This document shows positions 1-8,050 of a stretch of 22,371 bases of DNA, in pieces. The position numbers and the translations under genes were made by a program. The notes beneath the pieces are model-generated. The model saw nothing but the letters and a program-made list of their open reading frames with translations. It was not told the origin of the DNA and did not search any database. This stretch comes from Coemansia sp. RSA 1804. Its lineage: Eukaryota > Kickxellomycota > Kickxellomycetes > Kickxellales > Kickxellaceae. The stretch lies in the NCBI GenBank assembly GCA_027578815.1, contig JANBTH010000284.1:1-22371 (forward strand), read 5' to 3'. How positions within the stretch are numbered: position 1 is the stretch's first letter; each line of letters begins with the position of its first letter.

Positions 1-2
1 CG

Positions 3-497
3 GCCAACGTGCTGGGCGCCGAGGGCGGCGGCGTGTACGTGCTGATGTCGGGGCTGGATCTGGAGCGGCTGGTGCTGGCGGGCGGGCCGCTGGGGCTGAT
101 GCAGAGCGCCGTGGATGTGGCCGCCGAGTACACGCACCAGCGCCGCCAGTTCGGCGCGCCCGTGGCGACGTTCCAGCTGGTGCAGGGCAAGCTGGCCGAC
201 ATGTACACCAAGCTCAGCGCGTCGCGCGCGTACGTCTACGCCGTGGCCAGGGCCTGCGACCGCGGCCAGATCAGCCCCAAGGACTGCGCCGGCGCCATTC
301 TGTACGCCGCCGAGCGCGCCACCGAGGTTGCGCTCGATGCCATCCAGTGTCTCGGCGGCAACGGCTACACCGCCGAGTACCCGACCGGCCGCATTCTGCG
401 CGACGCAAAGCTCTACGAGATCGGCGCCGGCACCAGCGAGATCCGCCGCATGCTGATTGGCCGCGAGCTGAACAAGCAGTACCTGCCGAGCAAGTAG
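3..497 (+). CDS. IVD: Isovaleryl-CoA dehydrogenase, C-terminal part (5' end outside window)
   Basis: Mitochondrial FAD flavoprotein of leucine breakdown that oxidises isovaleryl-CoA to 3-methylcrotonyl-CoA and passes electrons to ETF. The frame is open from the window edge (codons begin at base 3), so this is the last ~164 residues, ending at TAG 495-497. It carries the C-terminal helical acyl-CoA dehydrogenase domain. The stretch SGLDLERLVLAGGPLGLMQ is the family hallmark and contains the glutamate that is the catalytic base in isovaleryl-CoA dehydrogenases. The site where medium-chain enzymes keep their catalytic Glu reads LYEIGAGTSE here, with Ala, which is the isovaleryl-type arrangement and argues against other acyl-CoA dehydrogenases. 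CLGGNGY is the conserved FAD-contact motif. The gene faces the V-ATPase B gene tail to tail, with 121 bp between stops. Family assignment is from recognised motifs; the missing N-terminus cannot be assessed. Confidence 0.93.
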   Translation, partial: ANVLGAEGGGVYVLMSGLDLERLVLAGGPLGLMQSAVDVAAEYTHQRRQFGAPVATFQLVQGKLADMYTKLSASRAYVYAVARACDRGQISPKDCAGAILYAAERATEVALDAIQCLGGNGYTAEYPTGRILRDAKLYEIGAGTSEIRRMLIGRELNKQYLPSK

Positions 498-576
498 CAC
501 CTTTTCCCCGTTGTTTTACGTTGAGTGAGTGAATAGATGGATGGATGGGTGGATTATGACAGAGAGAAAACAAGAC

Positions 577-600
577 ATAGAGATAGAGATAGAGATAGAG
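577..600. repeat. (ATAGAG)4 microsatellite in the convergent 3' region
   Basis: Four perfect ATAGAG units lie in the 121-bp gap between the convergent stop codons of the isovaleryl-CoA dehydrogenase and V-ATPase B genes, next to an ATGG-rich stretch at about 535-552. The gap must hold the 3' UTRs of both transcripts, so they probably overlap. No AATAAA is visible for either gene in the gap. Confidence 0.85.
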
Positions 601-618
601 GTAAGTCGAGGGCGGCGC

Positions 619-2308
619 CTACTCCTCGTCGGACTCTTCCTCCTCCTCGTCAGAGTTGCCGCCCGCCGCTGCCGCTGCCTCGTCGCCGGCCGCAGCGCCT
701 CTGCGGGCGTAGAACTCCTGCAGGATCTTCTGCGGGATGCGGTTGAGCATCTCCTTGGGGAAGATGCGGAGCAGCGACCACGCGAGGTCCAGCGAGTCGA
801 AGATGGTGCGGTTCTCGTAGGCGCCCTGCGCGATGAACGAGCGCTCGAAGCGGCTGAGGAACTCCAGCGACAGCTTGTCCTCGGCCGACAGCGCCTCCTC
901 GCCAACAACCGCCTTCATCGCCATTGCGTCGCGCCCGATCGCGTACTTGGCGTAAAGCTGGTTGGACACGTCGCCGTGGTCCTTGCGCGTCAGCTCGTCG
1001 CCGATTGCCGACTTCATCAGCCGCGACAGCGACGGCAGCACGTTGATTGGCGGGTAGATCTGCCGGTTGTACAGCTGCCGGTCCACGTAGATCTGGCCCT
1101 CGGTGATGTACCCCGTGAGATCCGGAATCGGATGCGTGATATCGTCGTTCGGCATCGTCAGGATCGGGATCTGCGTGATCGATCCGTTCCTGCCCTCCAC
1201 ACGCCCGGCGCGCTCGTAGATCGTCGACAAGTCCGTGTACATGTACCCGGGATATCCGCGCCGTCCCGGAACCTCCTCGCGCGCCGCCGACACCTCGCGC
1301 AGCGCATCGGCGTACGAGCTCATGTCGGTCAGAATCACCAGCACGTGCTTCTCCAGCTGGTACGCGTAGTACTCGGCCGTCGTCAGCGCCAGGCGCGGCG
1401 TGATGATGCGCTCGATTGTCGGGTCGTTGGCCAGGTTGAGGAACAGCGACACGCGCTCCAGCGACCCGTTCTCCTCAAAGTCCTGCTTGAAGAACCGCGC
1501 CGTCTCCATGTTGACGCCCATTGCCGCAAACACCACTGCAAAGTTGTCTTCGTGCGTGTCGTGCACATCCTTGGTCACCTGCGGCCGCACCAGTCCGGCC
1601 TGCCGCACAATCTGCGCTGCAATCTCGTTGTGCGGCAGCCCGGCCGCCGAGAAGATCGGGATCTTCTGTCCGCGCGCAATCGAGTTCATCGTGTCGATGG
1701 CCGAAATCCCCGTCTGGATCATCTCCTGCGGATAGATGCGCGAGTACGGGTTGATTGGCATTCCGTTGATGTCCAGATAGTCCTCCGCAAACACCTTGGG
1801 CCCGTTGTCGATTGGCTTGCCCGACCCGTTGAAGATGCGCCCAAGCATGTCCTCCGACACCGGCATCTTCAGCGTGTCGCCTGTGAACTCCACGTGAGTC
1901 GACTTGGTATCCACGCCTGTCGTGCCCTCAAACACCTGCACCACCGCGCGCTGGCCCTGCACCTCCAGCACCTGTCCGGCGCGCTTCGACCCGTCCGGCA
2001 GCGTCAGCATCACGATTTCGGAGAACTTTGGCGACTTTACGTTGTCCAGAATCACGAGCGGGCCGTTGACGCCCGCAACCGTGCGGTAGTCTACACCAGC
2101 ATCACACACACACACACACGAGAGAATATTAATTAAAAGCCAGATTGGAAATCGCCGCCGCTCCAGATTTGCATCATCAGCATCATCAGGATGAAGGATG
2201 TTTTGCTGCTCACTTACCAATTGTCGGCTTGACGCGGTAGTCCTGCACTATCGACGACGCATTGATTGCTGCCGCTGCATTCACTGCAAACAGCTCGCTG
2301 GACGACAT
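619..2308 (-). CDS. VMA2: V-type proton ATPase subunit B, two exons
   Basis: Non-catalytic nucleotide-binding B subunit of the V1 sector, which alternates with subunit A in the A3B3 head that drives proton pumping into vacuole, Golgi and endosomes. Exon 1 is 2308-2218 (91 nt, starting MSSSELFAVN) and exon 2 is 2090-619; joined they give 520 residues, close to the usual ~500-517. The junction splits a GAC codon and restores KPTI-DYRTVAGVNGPLV, which matches the conserved N-terminus of the family. The intron (2217-2091, 127 nt) has donor GTAAGT and acceptor TAG and holds a (TG)8 run near its 3' end. Family blocks seen include SEDMLGRIFNGSGKPID, AEDYLDING, IPIFSAAGLPHNEIAAQI and SRLMKSAIGDELTRKDHGDV. 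The tail is Ala/Gly-rich then strongly acidic (SDEEEEESDEE). An upstream in-frame ATG inside the intron (2220) gives a longer but non-homologous start and was rejected. Confidence 0.96.
2091..2217 (-). other. Intron of the V-ATPase B gene with (CA/TG)8 repeat
   Basis: Minus-strand intron with donor GTAAGT at 2217-2212 and acceptor TAG at 2093-2091. A G(TG)8 run (2119-2103) sits about ten bases upstream of the acceptor in place of a normal polypyrimidine tract. No perfect TACTAAC box is visible; TTTTAATTAAT around 2130 is the most likely branch region. Confidence 0.85.
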
Positions 2309-2610
2309 TGCTGGTATTGAAATTAAAGAAATGAGCTAGGGCGAGACCTTGAGATTGCAGAAAGAAAAGTATGTAATATAATGTATGGAGCAGAGATGAC
2401 GAAGAAGAAAGAAAGAAAGAAAGAAAAGAAAAGAAAAAGAGGTGAAAAAGGAACGTCGTCGTCACAAAGGTCTTTTTGCTGCAGAGGGAAAGGGAAGGCA
2501 AGTAAAAGCAGCAGCAACCAAGAGAAATGCTTCCAAGCCCACGCTCTTTTAAAGCCTTCTTTGCTTCCACAGGCGCATACAGGCAACAGCAACAGCAACA
2601 AGCTATAAGC
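2309..2610. other. Intergenic: V-ATPase B promoter side and RNR large-subunit 3' UTR
   Basis: This 302-bp gap lies between two minus-strand genes. On the minus strand it contains a long TTTCTTTC/CTTTTC pyrimidine tract (complement of 2400-2442), of the kind common in fungal promoters, and several CAG/GCAACA-rich short repeats (2500-2605). I see no clear TATA box; the nearest is a weak TTTAAAAG at about 2553-2546. No RNA gene was recognised. Confidence 0.6.
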
Positions 2611-5046
2611 TCAGCCAGAGCACATCATGCATGCGTCGCGGTTCTCGATGGAGCACTGCAGCCGCGCCTGCTCCTCGGCATCCGCCGCATCGTCCTTGCT
2701 GCTGCTACCATCGTCCACAGCCTCCTTCTCGGCCTCTCCGCCCTTGCCAGCAGCCTTCTTGACGCTGAGGCCAATCATCTCGGCGTCGACCGTGAACTTG
2801 ATAGCGTCGGTGGCTGGCTTCGTGCGCAGGTAGTACATGCCCGTCTTCAGGCCGCGCTTCCAGCCGTAGAAGTGCATCGACGTCAGCTTCTGGTAGTTCG
2901 GGCCGTCCATGTGGATGTTGAGCGACTGGCTCTGGTCGATGAAGGCGCCGCGGTCCGCCGCCATGTCGATGATGACCTTCTGCTTGATCTCGTACACCGT
3001 CTTGTACAGCCGCTTGAGATCCTCCGGAATCTCCGCCAGGCCCTGCACGGATCCGTTGGCTGCGATGAGCTTCTGCCGCATCGGCTCGTTCCACATCCCG
3101 CGGTCCACCAGATCACGCAGCAGCCACGGATTGACCACCTGGAACTCGCCCGCCAGCACACGCCGCGTGTACAGGTTGGAGGTGTACGGCTCGAAGCACT
3201 CGTTGAAGCCCAGAATCTGCGATGTCGACGCTGTTGGCATCGGCGCAACCAGCAGCGAGTTGCGAATGCCGTGCTGAGCAATGCGCGCACGCAGCGCATC
3301 CCAGTCCCAGCGGTCGGACGGCGTGTGGTTCCACAGGTCTGGCTGCAGCTTTCCCTGCGAGACAGGGCTGCCTGCATACGACTCGTACGCGCCCAGCTTC
3401 TCGGCGAGCTCGCACGACGATTCCAGCGCTGCGTAGTAGATCGTCTCGAAGATGTCGCGGTTCAGCTGGCGCGCCTCGGCCGAGTCGAACGGCATGCGCA
3501 TCGCCAGGAATGTGTCGGCAAGACCCTGCACTCCAATGCCAATCGGCCGGTGCCGCATGTTGCTGGTGCGTGTCTCGGGAACCGGGTAGTAGTTGATGTC
3601 GATGATGCGGTTGAGGTTGCGCGTCACAACCTTCGTTACAGAGCGCAGCTTCTCAAAGTCGTAGACCTCGGCCGACTTGACAAACGTCGGCAGCGCAATC
3701 GACGCCAGGTTGCACACTGCCACCTCGTCTGGGTTCGAGTACTCGACAATCTCAGTGCACAGATTCGAGCACTTGATGGTGCCCAGGTTCTGCTGGTTGG
3801 ACTTGCGGTTGCAGGCGTCCTTGTACAGCATGAACGGATTGCCAGTCTCGATCTGCGCATCCAGAATCGCGTACCACAGCTTCTGCGCATCAATGGTCTG
3901 GCGCGGGAGTCCCGGCGTGTTCTCGTACTTTTCGTACAGCGCCTCGAACTCGTCGCCCCACACCTCCTGCATGCCAGGCGCCTCGTGCGGACAGAACAGC
4001 GACCACTTGCCGCCGTCGATGACGCGCTTCATGAACAGATCGGGAATCCACAGCGCGTAGAACAGATCGCGCGCACGCACCTCCTCCTTGCCGTGATTCT
4101 TGCGCAGATCAAGGAAGGCAAAGACGTCGGCGTGCCACGGCTCCAGATACACCGCAAAGGCGCCGGGACGCTTGTTTCCGCCCTGATCAACGTACCGCGC
4201 AGTGTTGTTGAAGACGCGCAGCATCGGCACCAGTCCGTTAGACGTGCCGTTGGTGCCGGCAATGTACGACCCAGTCGCGCGGATGTTGCTGACATGAAGC
4301 CCGATGCCGCCGGCGTTCTTGGAAATCTGCGCACACACCTTGAGCGTGTCGTAGATGCCCTCGATGCTGTCGTCCTTCATGGCAACCAGGAAGCACGACG
4401 ACAGCTGCGGACGCGGCGTGCCCGAGTTGAACAGCGTGGGCGATCCGTGCGTGAAGTGCTTGCTCGACATCAGCTGGTACGAGTCGATTGCAGAGTCGAC
4501 GTCGTCGCCGTGGATGCCCAGACACACGCGCATCAGCATGTGCTGCGGCCGCTCGGCCACGCGCCCGTTGATGCGCAGCAGATACGACCGCTCGAGCGTC
4601 TTGAAGCCAAAGTAGTTGTAGTTGAAGTCGCGCGAGTAATCGACGGCCGCATCGATCTTGTCGCCATGCTCGCCCACCACGCGCAGCAGCTCGTCCGACA
4701 CCATCGGCGAGTGCTTGCCGGTCTTGGGGTTGATGTACGCGTGGAGCTCGCGCACAACGTCAGAGAACTTGTCGTGCGTCTCCTTCTGCAGATTCGACAC
4801 TGCGATACGCGCCGCAAGGATCGCGTAGTCCGGATGCTGCACCGTCATGTACGCGGCTGTCTCGGCTGCCAGATTGTCCAGCTCGACCGTCGTCACGCCC
4901 TGGTACACGCCGGTTATCACCTTCTGCGCGACAGCTGCCGAGTCCACATAGTTTGTGTCCAGTCCGTAGCTCAGCTTGTTGATGCGCGTGGTGATCTTGT
5001 CAAAGTGCACCTTCTCGCTCTGTCCGTCTCTCTTGACAACATACAT
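2611..5046 (-). CDS. RNR1: Ribonucleoside-diphosphate reductase, large (R1) subunit
   Basis: Class Ia reductase subunit that makes all four dNDPs from NDPs, working with the radical-bearing small subunit in the cytosol. It is one uninterrupted 811-residue frame, a normal length. The N-terminal ATP-cone (about residues 1-90) begins MYVVKRDGQSEKVHFDKI. The active site is complete: redox cysteines C218 (SSCFLV) and C445 (VAVCNLAS), the thiyl-radical cysteine C430 with N428 and E432 in SNLCTE, the PTASTSQ substrate loop (about 604-610), the radical-relay tyrosines Y738/Y739 (GMYYLR), and a C-terminal CMMC pair (806/809) for re-reduction. A charged linker (about 764-797) precedes that tail. The ATG at 5046 is the family start and is preceded by a pyrimidine-rich tract with CACTAG, so a 5' UTR intron is possible. 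The upstream region holds a TATA box and G1/S-like sites. Confidence 0.98.
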   Translation of the reverse strand: MYVVKRDGQSEKVHFDKITTRINKLSYGLDTNYVDSAAVAQKVITGVYQGVTTVELDNLAAETAAYMTVQHPDYAILAARIAVSNLQKETHDKFSDVVRELHAYINPKTGKHSPMVSDELLRVVGEHGDKIDAAVDYSRDFNYNYFGFKTLERSYLLRINGRVAERPQHMLMRVCLGIHGDDVDSAIDSYQLMSSKHFTHGSPTLFNSGTPRPQLSSCFLVAMKDDSIEGIYDTLKVCAQISKNAGGIGLHVSNIRATGSYIAGTNGTSNGLVPMLRVFNNTARYVDQGGNKRPGAFAVYLEPWHADVFAFLDLRKNHGKEEVRARDLFYALWIPDLFMKRVIDGGKWSLFCPHEAPGMQEVWGDEFEALYEKYENTPGLPRQTIDAQKLWYAILDAQIETGNPFMLYKDACNRKSNQQNLGTIKCSNLCTEIVEYSNPDEVAVCNLASIALPTFVKSAEVYDFEKLRSVTKVVTRNLNRIIDINYYPVPETRTSNMRHRPIGIGVQGLADTFLAMRMPFDSAEARQLNRDIFETIYYAALESSCELAEKLGAYESYAGSPVSQGKLQPDLWNHTPSDRWDWDALRARIAQHGIRNSLLVAPMPTASTSQILGFNECFEPYTSNLYTRRVLAGEFQVVNPWLLRDLVDRGMWNEPMRQKLIAANGSVQGLAEIPEDLKRLYKTVYEIKQKVIIDMAADRGAFIDQSQSLNIHMDGPNYQKLTSMHFYGWKRGLKTGMYYLRTKPATDAIKFTVDAEMIGLSVKKAAGKGGEAEKEAVDDGSSSKDDAADAEEQARLQCSIENRDACMMCSG

Positions 5047-5311
5047 TGCTCTTGCTTTCTTGGCTAGTGGGGAAGGAGGAGGAGGAGAGAGTCGATGGTA
5101 GTACAGGCAGATACACGCGGCAGGGTGCAGAGAATATTTAAGAATGATATATCAACGGAGGAATGGAGTATTCCCAGAATAAATGGTAGTCTTGGGTATA
5201 TAAAATAAAGGAATGTGCTGACTGCAGACACAAAGTGAGAGGAGAAGGAAGAAAGAAAAGTCGGTTGCTCTAAAGTCCACTCTCGCAGCCTCCCGGCCCA
5301 GCATTCGTCTG

Positions 5312-5318
5312 TTTTATA
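5312..5318 (-). promoter_or_regulatory. Candidate TATA box of the RNR large-subunit gene
   Basis: TATAAAA on the minus strand, 266 bp before the RNR ATG and about 210-330 bp downstream of the MCB/SCB-like cluster. The long leader fits with a possible 5' UTR intron ending at the CACTAG just before the ATG. Confidence 0.5.
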
Positions 5319-5526
5319 CTTGCGACCAGCAAAAACATTATAGCGTATAGCATACATTTTTCTATCCTCCCCCCACCCAAAACGAAAAAGAAACTTCTTG
5401 GCGATTCCATTGGAAGAGCTCAACAACAGGAATTGCAGGTTTTTCGTCTTTGTTTATTTCGTTGTCCCATCCATCATTTCTTGCGAATGGGAGAGGAGAA
5501 CAAAGACAGGCATGGCAGGCGCGATC

Positions 5527-5646
5527 CGCGAAAAACAAGCGTCCACAATAAAATGCAATAAAAGGAAAATGAGCGTCGCGTACCGCGCGTTCCCTCCCCC
5601 CGCGTCATTCTAAAGAAGAGCATTTTTAGCCGCAAAGCGGACGCGA
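5527..5646. promoter_or_regulatory. Cluster of MCB/SCB-like (G1/S) elements upstream of RNR large subunit
   Basis: Within 120 bp I see CGCGAAA at 5527-5533 (SCB-like), ACGCGA at 5581-5576 on the minus strand, ACGCGCGG at 5590-5583 on the minus strand and ACGCGA at 5641-5646 on the plus strand. In yeasts, MBF and SBF bind ACGCGT and CRCGAAA and drive S-phase genes, including the RNR large subunit. Assigning these sites to that regulation is inference from position, sequence and gene identity. None is a perfect ACGCGT. Confidence 0.45.
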
Positions 5647-5684
5647 TTTTCATTCACACACGCAAAACGGAAAGGAAATGTTAT

Positions 5685-5700
5685 ATCAACCGCTGATCAG
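5685..5700. promoter_or_regulatory. 16-bp element ATCAACCGCTGATCAG, copy 1
   Basis: The sequence ATCAACCGCTGATCAG is identical to 15978-15993 in the region upstream of the Pol III subunit 2 gene. It contains the palindrome CTGATCAG. Here it is about 640 bp upstream of the RNR ATG, or ~370 bp beyond its TATA box; it is also ~80 bp past the stop of the Sec2-like gene. A shared transcription-factor site is inferred, not shown. Confidence 0.4.
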
Positions 5701-5778
5701 ATCATAAATCAAAGTTAAAAAACACAAACAGAACAGAACAGAATAGAATTAGAAACAAGATCAATCAATCAGCCTCGA

Positions 5779-7962
5779 TCAGAGACCGTCGGAAATGGCG
5801 AGACTGGACTCGACGGAGGCACCAGACCGGGAGAGCCACATCTGCAGCCGCGCCTTATTGACTTCAAGCCAGATGTCGGCAATCGGGCGCTTGATAAGCC
5901 CCTTGCGGACGATGCGCAGATACGAGAAGAAGCTGCATACGGCAACCATCCGCGCATGGCAGTGCGCGCACAGCGGTTTGCTGTTTCCATCGTTGTCGCC
6001 GAACCGCAGACGGTGGAGCGGCTCGCCTCGCGTGGAAGACATCGAAGAGTGACTACCGCTGGTACTGGTGCTGGTGCTGGTGCTGGTGCTGGTGCTGGTG
6101 CTGGTGCTGGTGCTGGTGCTGGTGCTGGTGCTGGTGCTGGTGGTTGTGACTGGCGCGGTATTTGCGCCAGGATTAGTCGAGTGTCCACACAGATAGCAGG
6201 CGAGCGAAAGCACGCGCGTAGCGCAGCCGGTGCGCGGAGTAAAGGCCTCGAGCACCAGCGAGTTGTCAACAACCGAGTGCATGAGTCGGCGATGGCGCTG
6301 CCACCCAGACAGCGACGGCATGCCGCTGCCGCCAATGACTGATCCGCCGCTTCCGCCGATGCCGATGCCGCCGCCGCCTCCGCCGGACGCAGCCAGCGTG
6401 GGCTCAACGTCCTCGCGCACACAGCGCTGCACAAAGGCGCTGGCCATGGCTTCGCGCTCGGAGGCCACATTGAGGAAACCAAGGAACTCGCCCAGACGCG
6501 TGTCGGCGCGAGTGCCGTCGGTGCCAAAGAAAAGGCGTCCGGCAATATGCGGCGGCTGACGTTGCTCGCTGTGATAAATGGCGGCAGCGGCGGCGCTTTT
6601 AGCCGACTGCGGGGGCTTCTGGTTCTGCTCAAACGCATCGATGGCCGATCGCAACCGCGTGACCTCCGCACGGGCCTCGTCGAGATCGGTGGCCGCGCTC
6701 TCAAGACACTGCTTGAGACACGTAACCTGCTCGCCGTCCACATCGCGCAGCTGCTCAACCTCGCGCAGCTGGCGCGTCAGCCGGTCTATTTCGCGCTTGT
6801 GGCCCCTCCGCTCCACGGCGACAAGCGTCTGCGCCTCGAGCTGGATGTTAGAGCTCAGTTCCGCTAGCTCGTACTCCATGCGCATGCACTTGGTCTCGGC
6901 TATTGTGCGCAGCTCATACTCGATGCGCTGCTGCCTGCGCGCATCCTCCAGCTCGCGCCGGAGCTGCTCGATCTCGAGCATGGCGTGGTTGTCGACTGGA
7001 CTGGCCAGCGGCTGGCTGCGGAACCAATTGCTTTCGCGCACGCTGTCGTGATGGGCGGTGGCCTCGATCAGAACAAGAGAAGAGGGCGGACGGCCAGCAA
7101 CGCTGTCATTGTAGCTGCTGCTGTTTCTATGGCTCCCCGCAGCAGTGCTGCTACTAGTGCGACCACGCGTACCGGGACTGCTTGCCGGCGAGCAGCATTC
7201 GCTGGTTCCTCTCAGCGTGGCATCGATGTCTGCTCGTGTCTGCGCAGTGCTTCTGGAAGCTTCGGGGCCCGACCACGGCCGCTCCACAAGGTCGTGCTCA
7301 AGCATCCCGCCGGTCAAATTGGGGAGCGATGTGCCCAGTTCCCGAATCAAGCCAATCGCCGTCCCCTTCTCTACTGCTGCCTCCTCCTGTTGCTGCTGCT
7401 GCTGCTGCTGCTGCGACTGTGTGGTTGCCATTTCGACTGCGGTTGTGGGATCCGATTGTGTGATGTCGTTAGGGACTACAATGGCCAGCCGTTTGCCTAC
7501 CATTGCCTTACTGCTGTTTACTGCCGCCGCTGTGCGTGTCTGCGCCGGCGCCAACGATGATGGCGCCTTTTGGGGCGAGACCCGTCGATTGGTTGCCGTG
7601 GCATCGGGCTCGCTTGCCGCTACCTGCGCTGGCGACGTGCCGGCAGCGAGTGCCGCGTTGTGAGTTGCTGCCGCCACAAGTGTGTCTGCCATGCGTGGCG
7701 CCGATGAGCTTGTTCTGTCTGCGTTCGTGGCGCGTGGGCCCAAAACAAGCCGATTCTTGGGCGTGTGGCGCTGCGCGCTGGATTCTTGCTGAAACGGAAC
7801 AGGAAAGGCTGAGAAAACCGGCGACTCTGGTCTGCTGCTATTGTCTGCGTCGCTTCCGTCGGATGTGTGCAGAAGCGAGGCAAGTGGGATTGTGCCGGGC
7901 GACGATTCGCTGCGTTGTGATCGGTGGTGCCAAAGGCGCAATTGCTGGTGCTCTTGGTATAT
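5779..7962 (-). CDS. Sec2/Rabin8-family Rab guanine-nucleotide exchange factor (first exon unresolved)
   Basis: Likely activates a Sec4/Rab8-type GTPase on secretory vesicles in polarised exocytosis. After a Ser/Ala-rich, disordered N-terminus with a poly-Gln tract (about 7420-7390), a long coiled coil runs from 6981 to about 6615. Within it ELAELSSNIQLEAQTLVAVE resembles the Sec2 GEF core (family pattern: ELAELS, then L-EA--MVA). The C-terminal part matches the Rabin8/Sec2 tail: FVQRCVREDVEPTLA (about 6440-6395), a CYLC pair (6198-6187), HRLRF (about 6020), a CAHC pair (about 5970-5959) and MVAVCSFFSYLR followed by GLIKR. A Thr-Ser repeat separates the two Cys pairs. The frame is open upstream to a TAG at 7965-7963 that looks like an intron acceptor, with a perfect TACTAAC at 8050-8044, so translation probably starts in an upstream exon. 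The first in-frame ATG is 7692, giving at least 637 residues. No donor or first exon could be settled. Confidence 0.75.
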   Translation of the reverse strand: MYQEHQQLRLWHHRSQRSESSPGTIPLASLLHTSDGSDADNSSRPESPVFSAFPVPFQQESSAQRHTPKNRLVLGPRATNADRTSSSAPRMADTLVAAATHNAALAAGTSPAQVAASEPDATATNRRVSPQKAPSSLAPAQTRTAAAVNSSKAMVGKRLAIVVPNDITQSDPTTAVEMATTQSQQQQQQQQQEEAAVEKGTAIGLIRELGTSLPNLTGGMLEHDLVERPWSGPEASRSTAQTRADIDATLRGTSECCSPASSPGTRGRTSSSTAAGSHRNSSSYNDSVAGRPPSSLVLIEATAHHDSVRESNWFRSQPLASPVDNHAMLEIEQLRRELEDARRQQRIEYELRTIAETKCMRMEYELAELSSNIQLEAQTLVAVERRGHKREIDRLTRQLREVEQLRDVDGEQVTCLKQCLESAATDLDEARAEVTRLRSAIDAFEQNQKPPQSAKSAAAAAIYHSEQRQPPHIAGRLFFGTDGTRADTRLGEFLGFLNVASEREAMASAFVQRCVREDVEPTLAASGGGGGGIGIGGSGGSVIGGSGMPSLSGWQRHRRLMHSVVDNSLVLEAFTPRTGCATRVLSLACYLCGHSTNPGANTAPVTTTSTSTSTSTSTSTSTSTSTSTSTSTSTSGSHSSMSSTRGEPLHRLRFGDNDGNSKPLCAHCHARMVAVCSFFSYLRIVRKGLIKRPIADIWLEVNKARLQMWLSRSGASVESSLAISDGL
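6065..6142. repeat. 13 perfect CTGGTG hexamers (coding Thr-Ser repeat)
   Basis: Thirteen uninterrupted CTGGTG units (plus strand) encode about 26 residues of alternating Thr-Ser in the Sec2-like protein, flanked by further imperfect Thr/Ser codons. Exact identity of units indicates recent slippage and likely length variation between strains. It lies between the CYLC and CAHC cysteine pairs. Confidence 0.95.
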
Positions 7963-8050
7963 CTACACGGTGTACTCCGCGACAAAAATAACAATAAAAT
8001 AATAATGAGAAAATATGATAGAGAATGCAAAAAACGACAAATAGTTAGTA
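7963..8050 (-). other. Likely 3' part of an intron upstream of the Sec2-like gene
   Basis: On the minus strand, TACTAAC (8050-8044) is followed by a T-rich tract and GTGTAG ending at 7963, immediately before the open Sec2-like frame. The in-frame stop TAG at 7965-7963 would be removed as the acceptor. The branch-to-acceptor distance (~82 nt) is long, and the intervening CGGAG is a competing AG that would leave the stop in frame. The donor is not identified; GTATGC near 8285 and GTTAAC near 8079 are candidates. Confidence 0.55.

Larger units (their letters stand above)
5047..5778. other. Intergenic: RNR large-subunit promoter and Sec2-like 3' UTR
   Basis: A 732-bp gap between two minus-strand genes. 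Near the RNR start it is pyrimidine-rich on the minus strand. It then holds a TATAAAA at 5318-5312 (minus), a cluster of CG-rich MCB/SCB-like motifs at 5527-5646 and a CCGCTGATCAG element at 5690-5700. Short open frames here have no recognisable content. The last ~80 bp next to 5779 is AT-rich and probably the 3' UTR of the Sec2-like gene. Confidence 0.6.

Noticed and set aside
529..2136. 535-codon plus-strand open frame opposite the V-ATPase B gene
   Set aside because: Antisense shadow of a conserved gene; its content is repetitive Val/Leu/Arg/His with no family match.
2214..2220. ATG at 2220 as the start of the V-ATPase B protein
   Set aside because: It reads through the intron and gives a non-homologous leader. 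Splicing 2218 to 2090 restores the conserved N-terminus and a normal length.
2527..5067. 846-codon plus-strand open frame opposite the RNR gene
   Set aside because: Same cause as above; composition is typical of antisense frames and no motif is present.
5956..6342. Plus-strand frame with Ala-Gly repeat across the CTGGTG array
   Set aside because: The repeat is open in several frames. Only the minus-strand frame continues into Sec2/Rabin8-like sequence on both sides.
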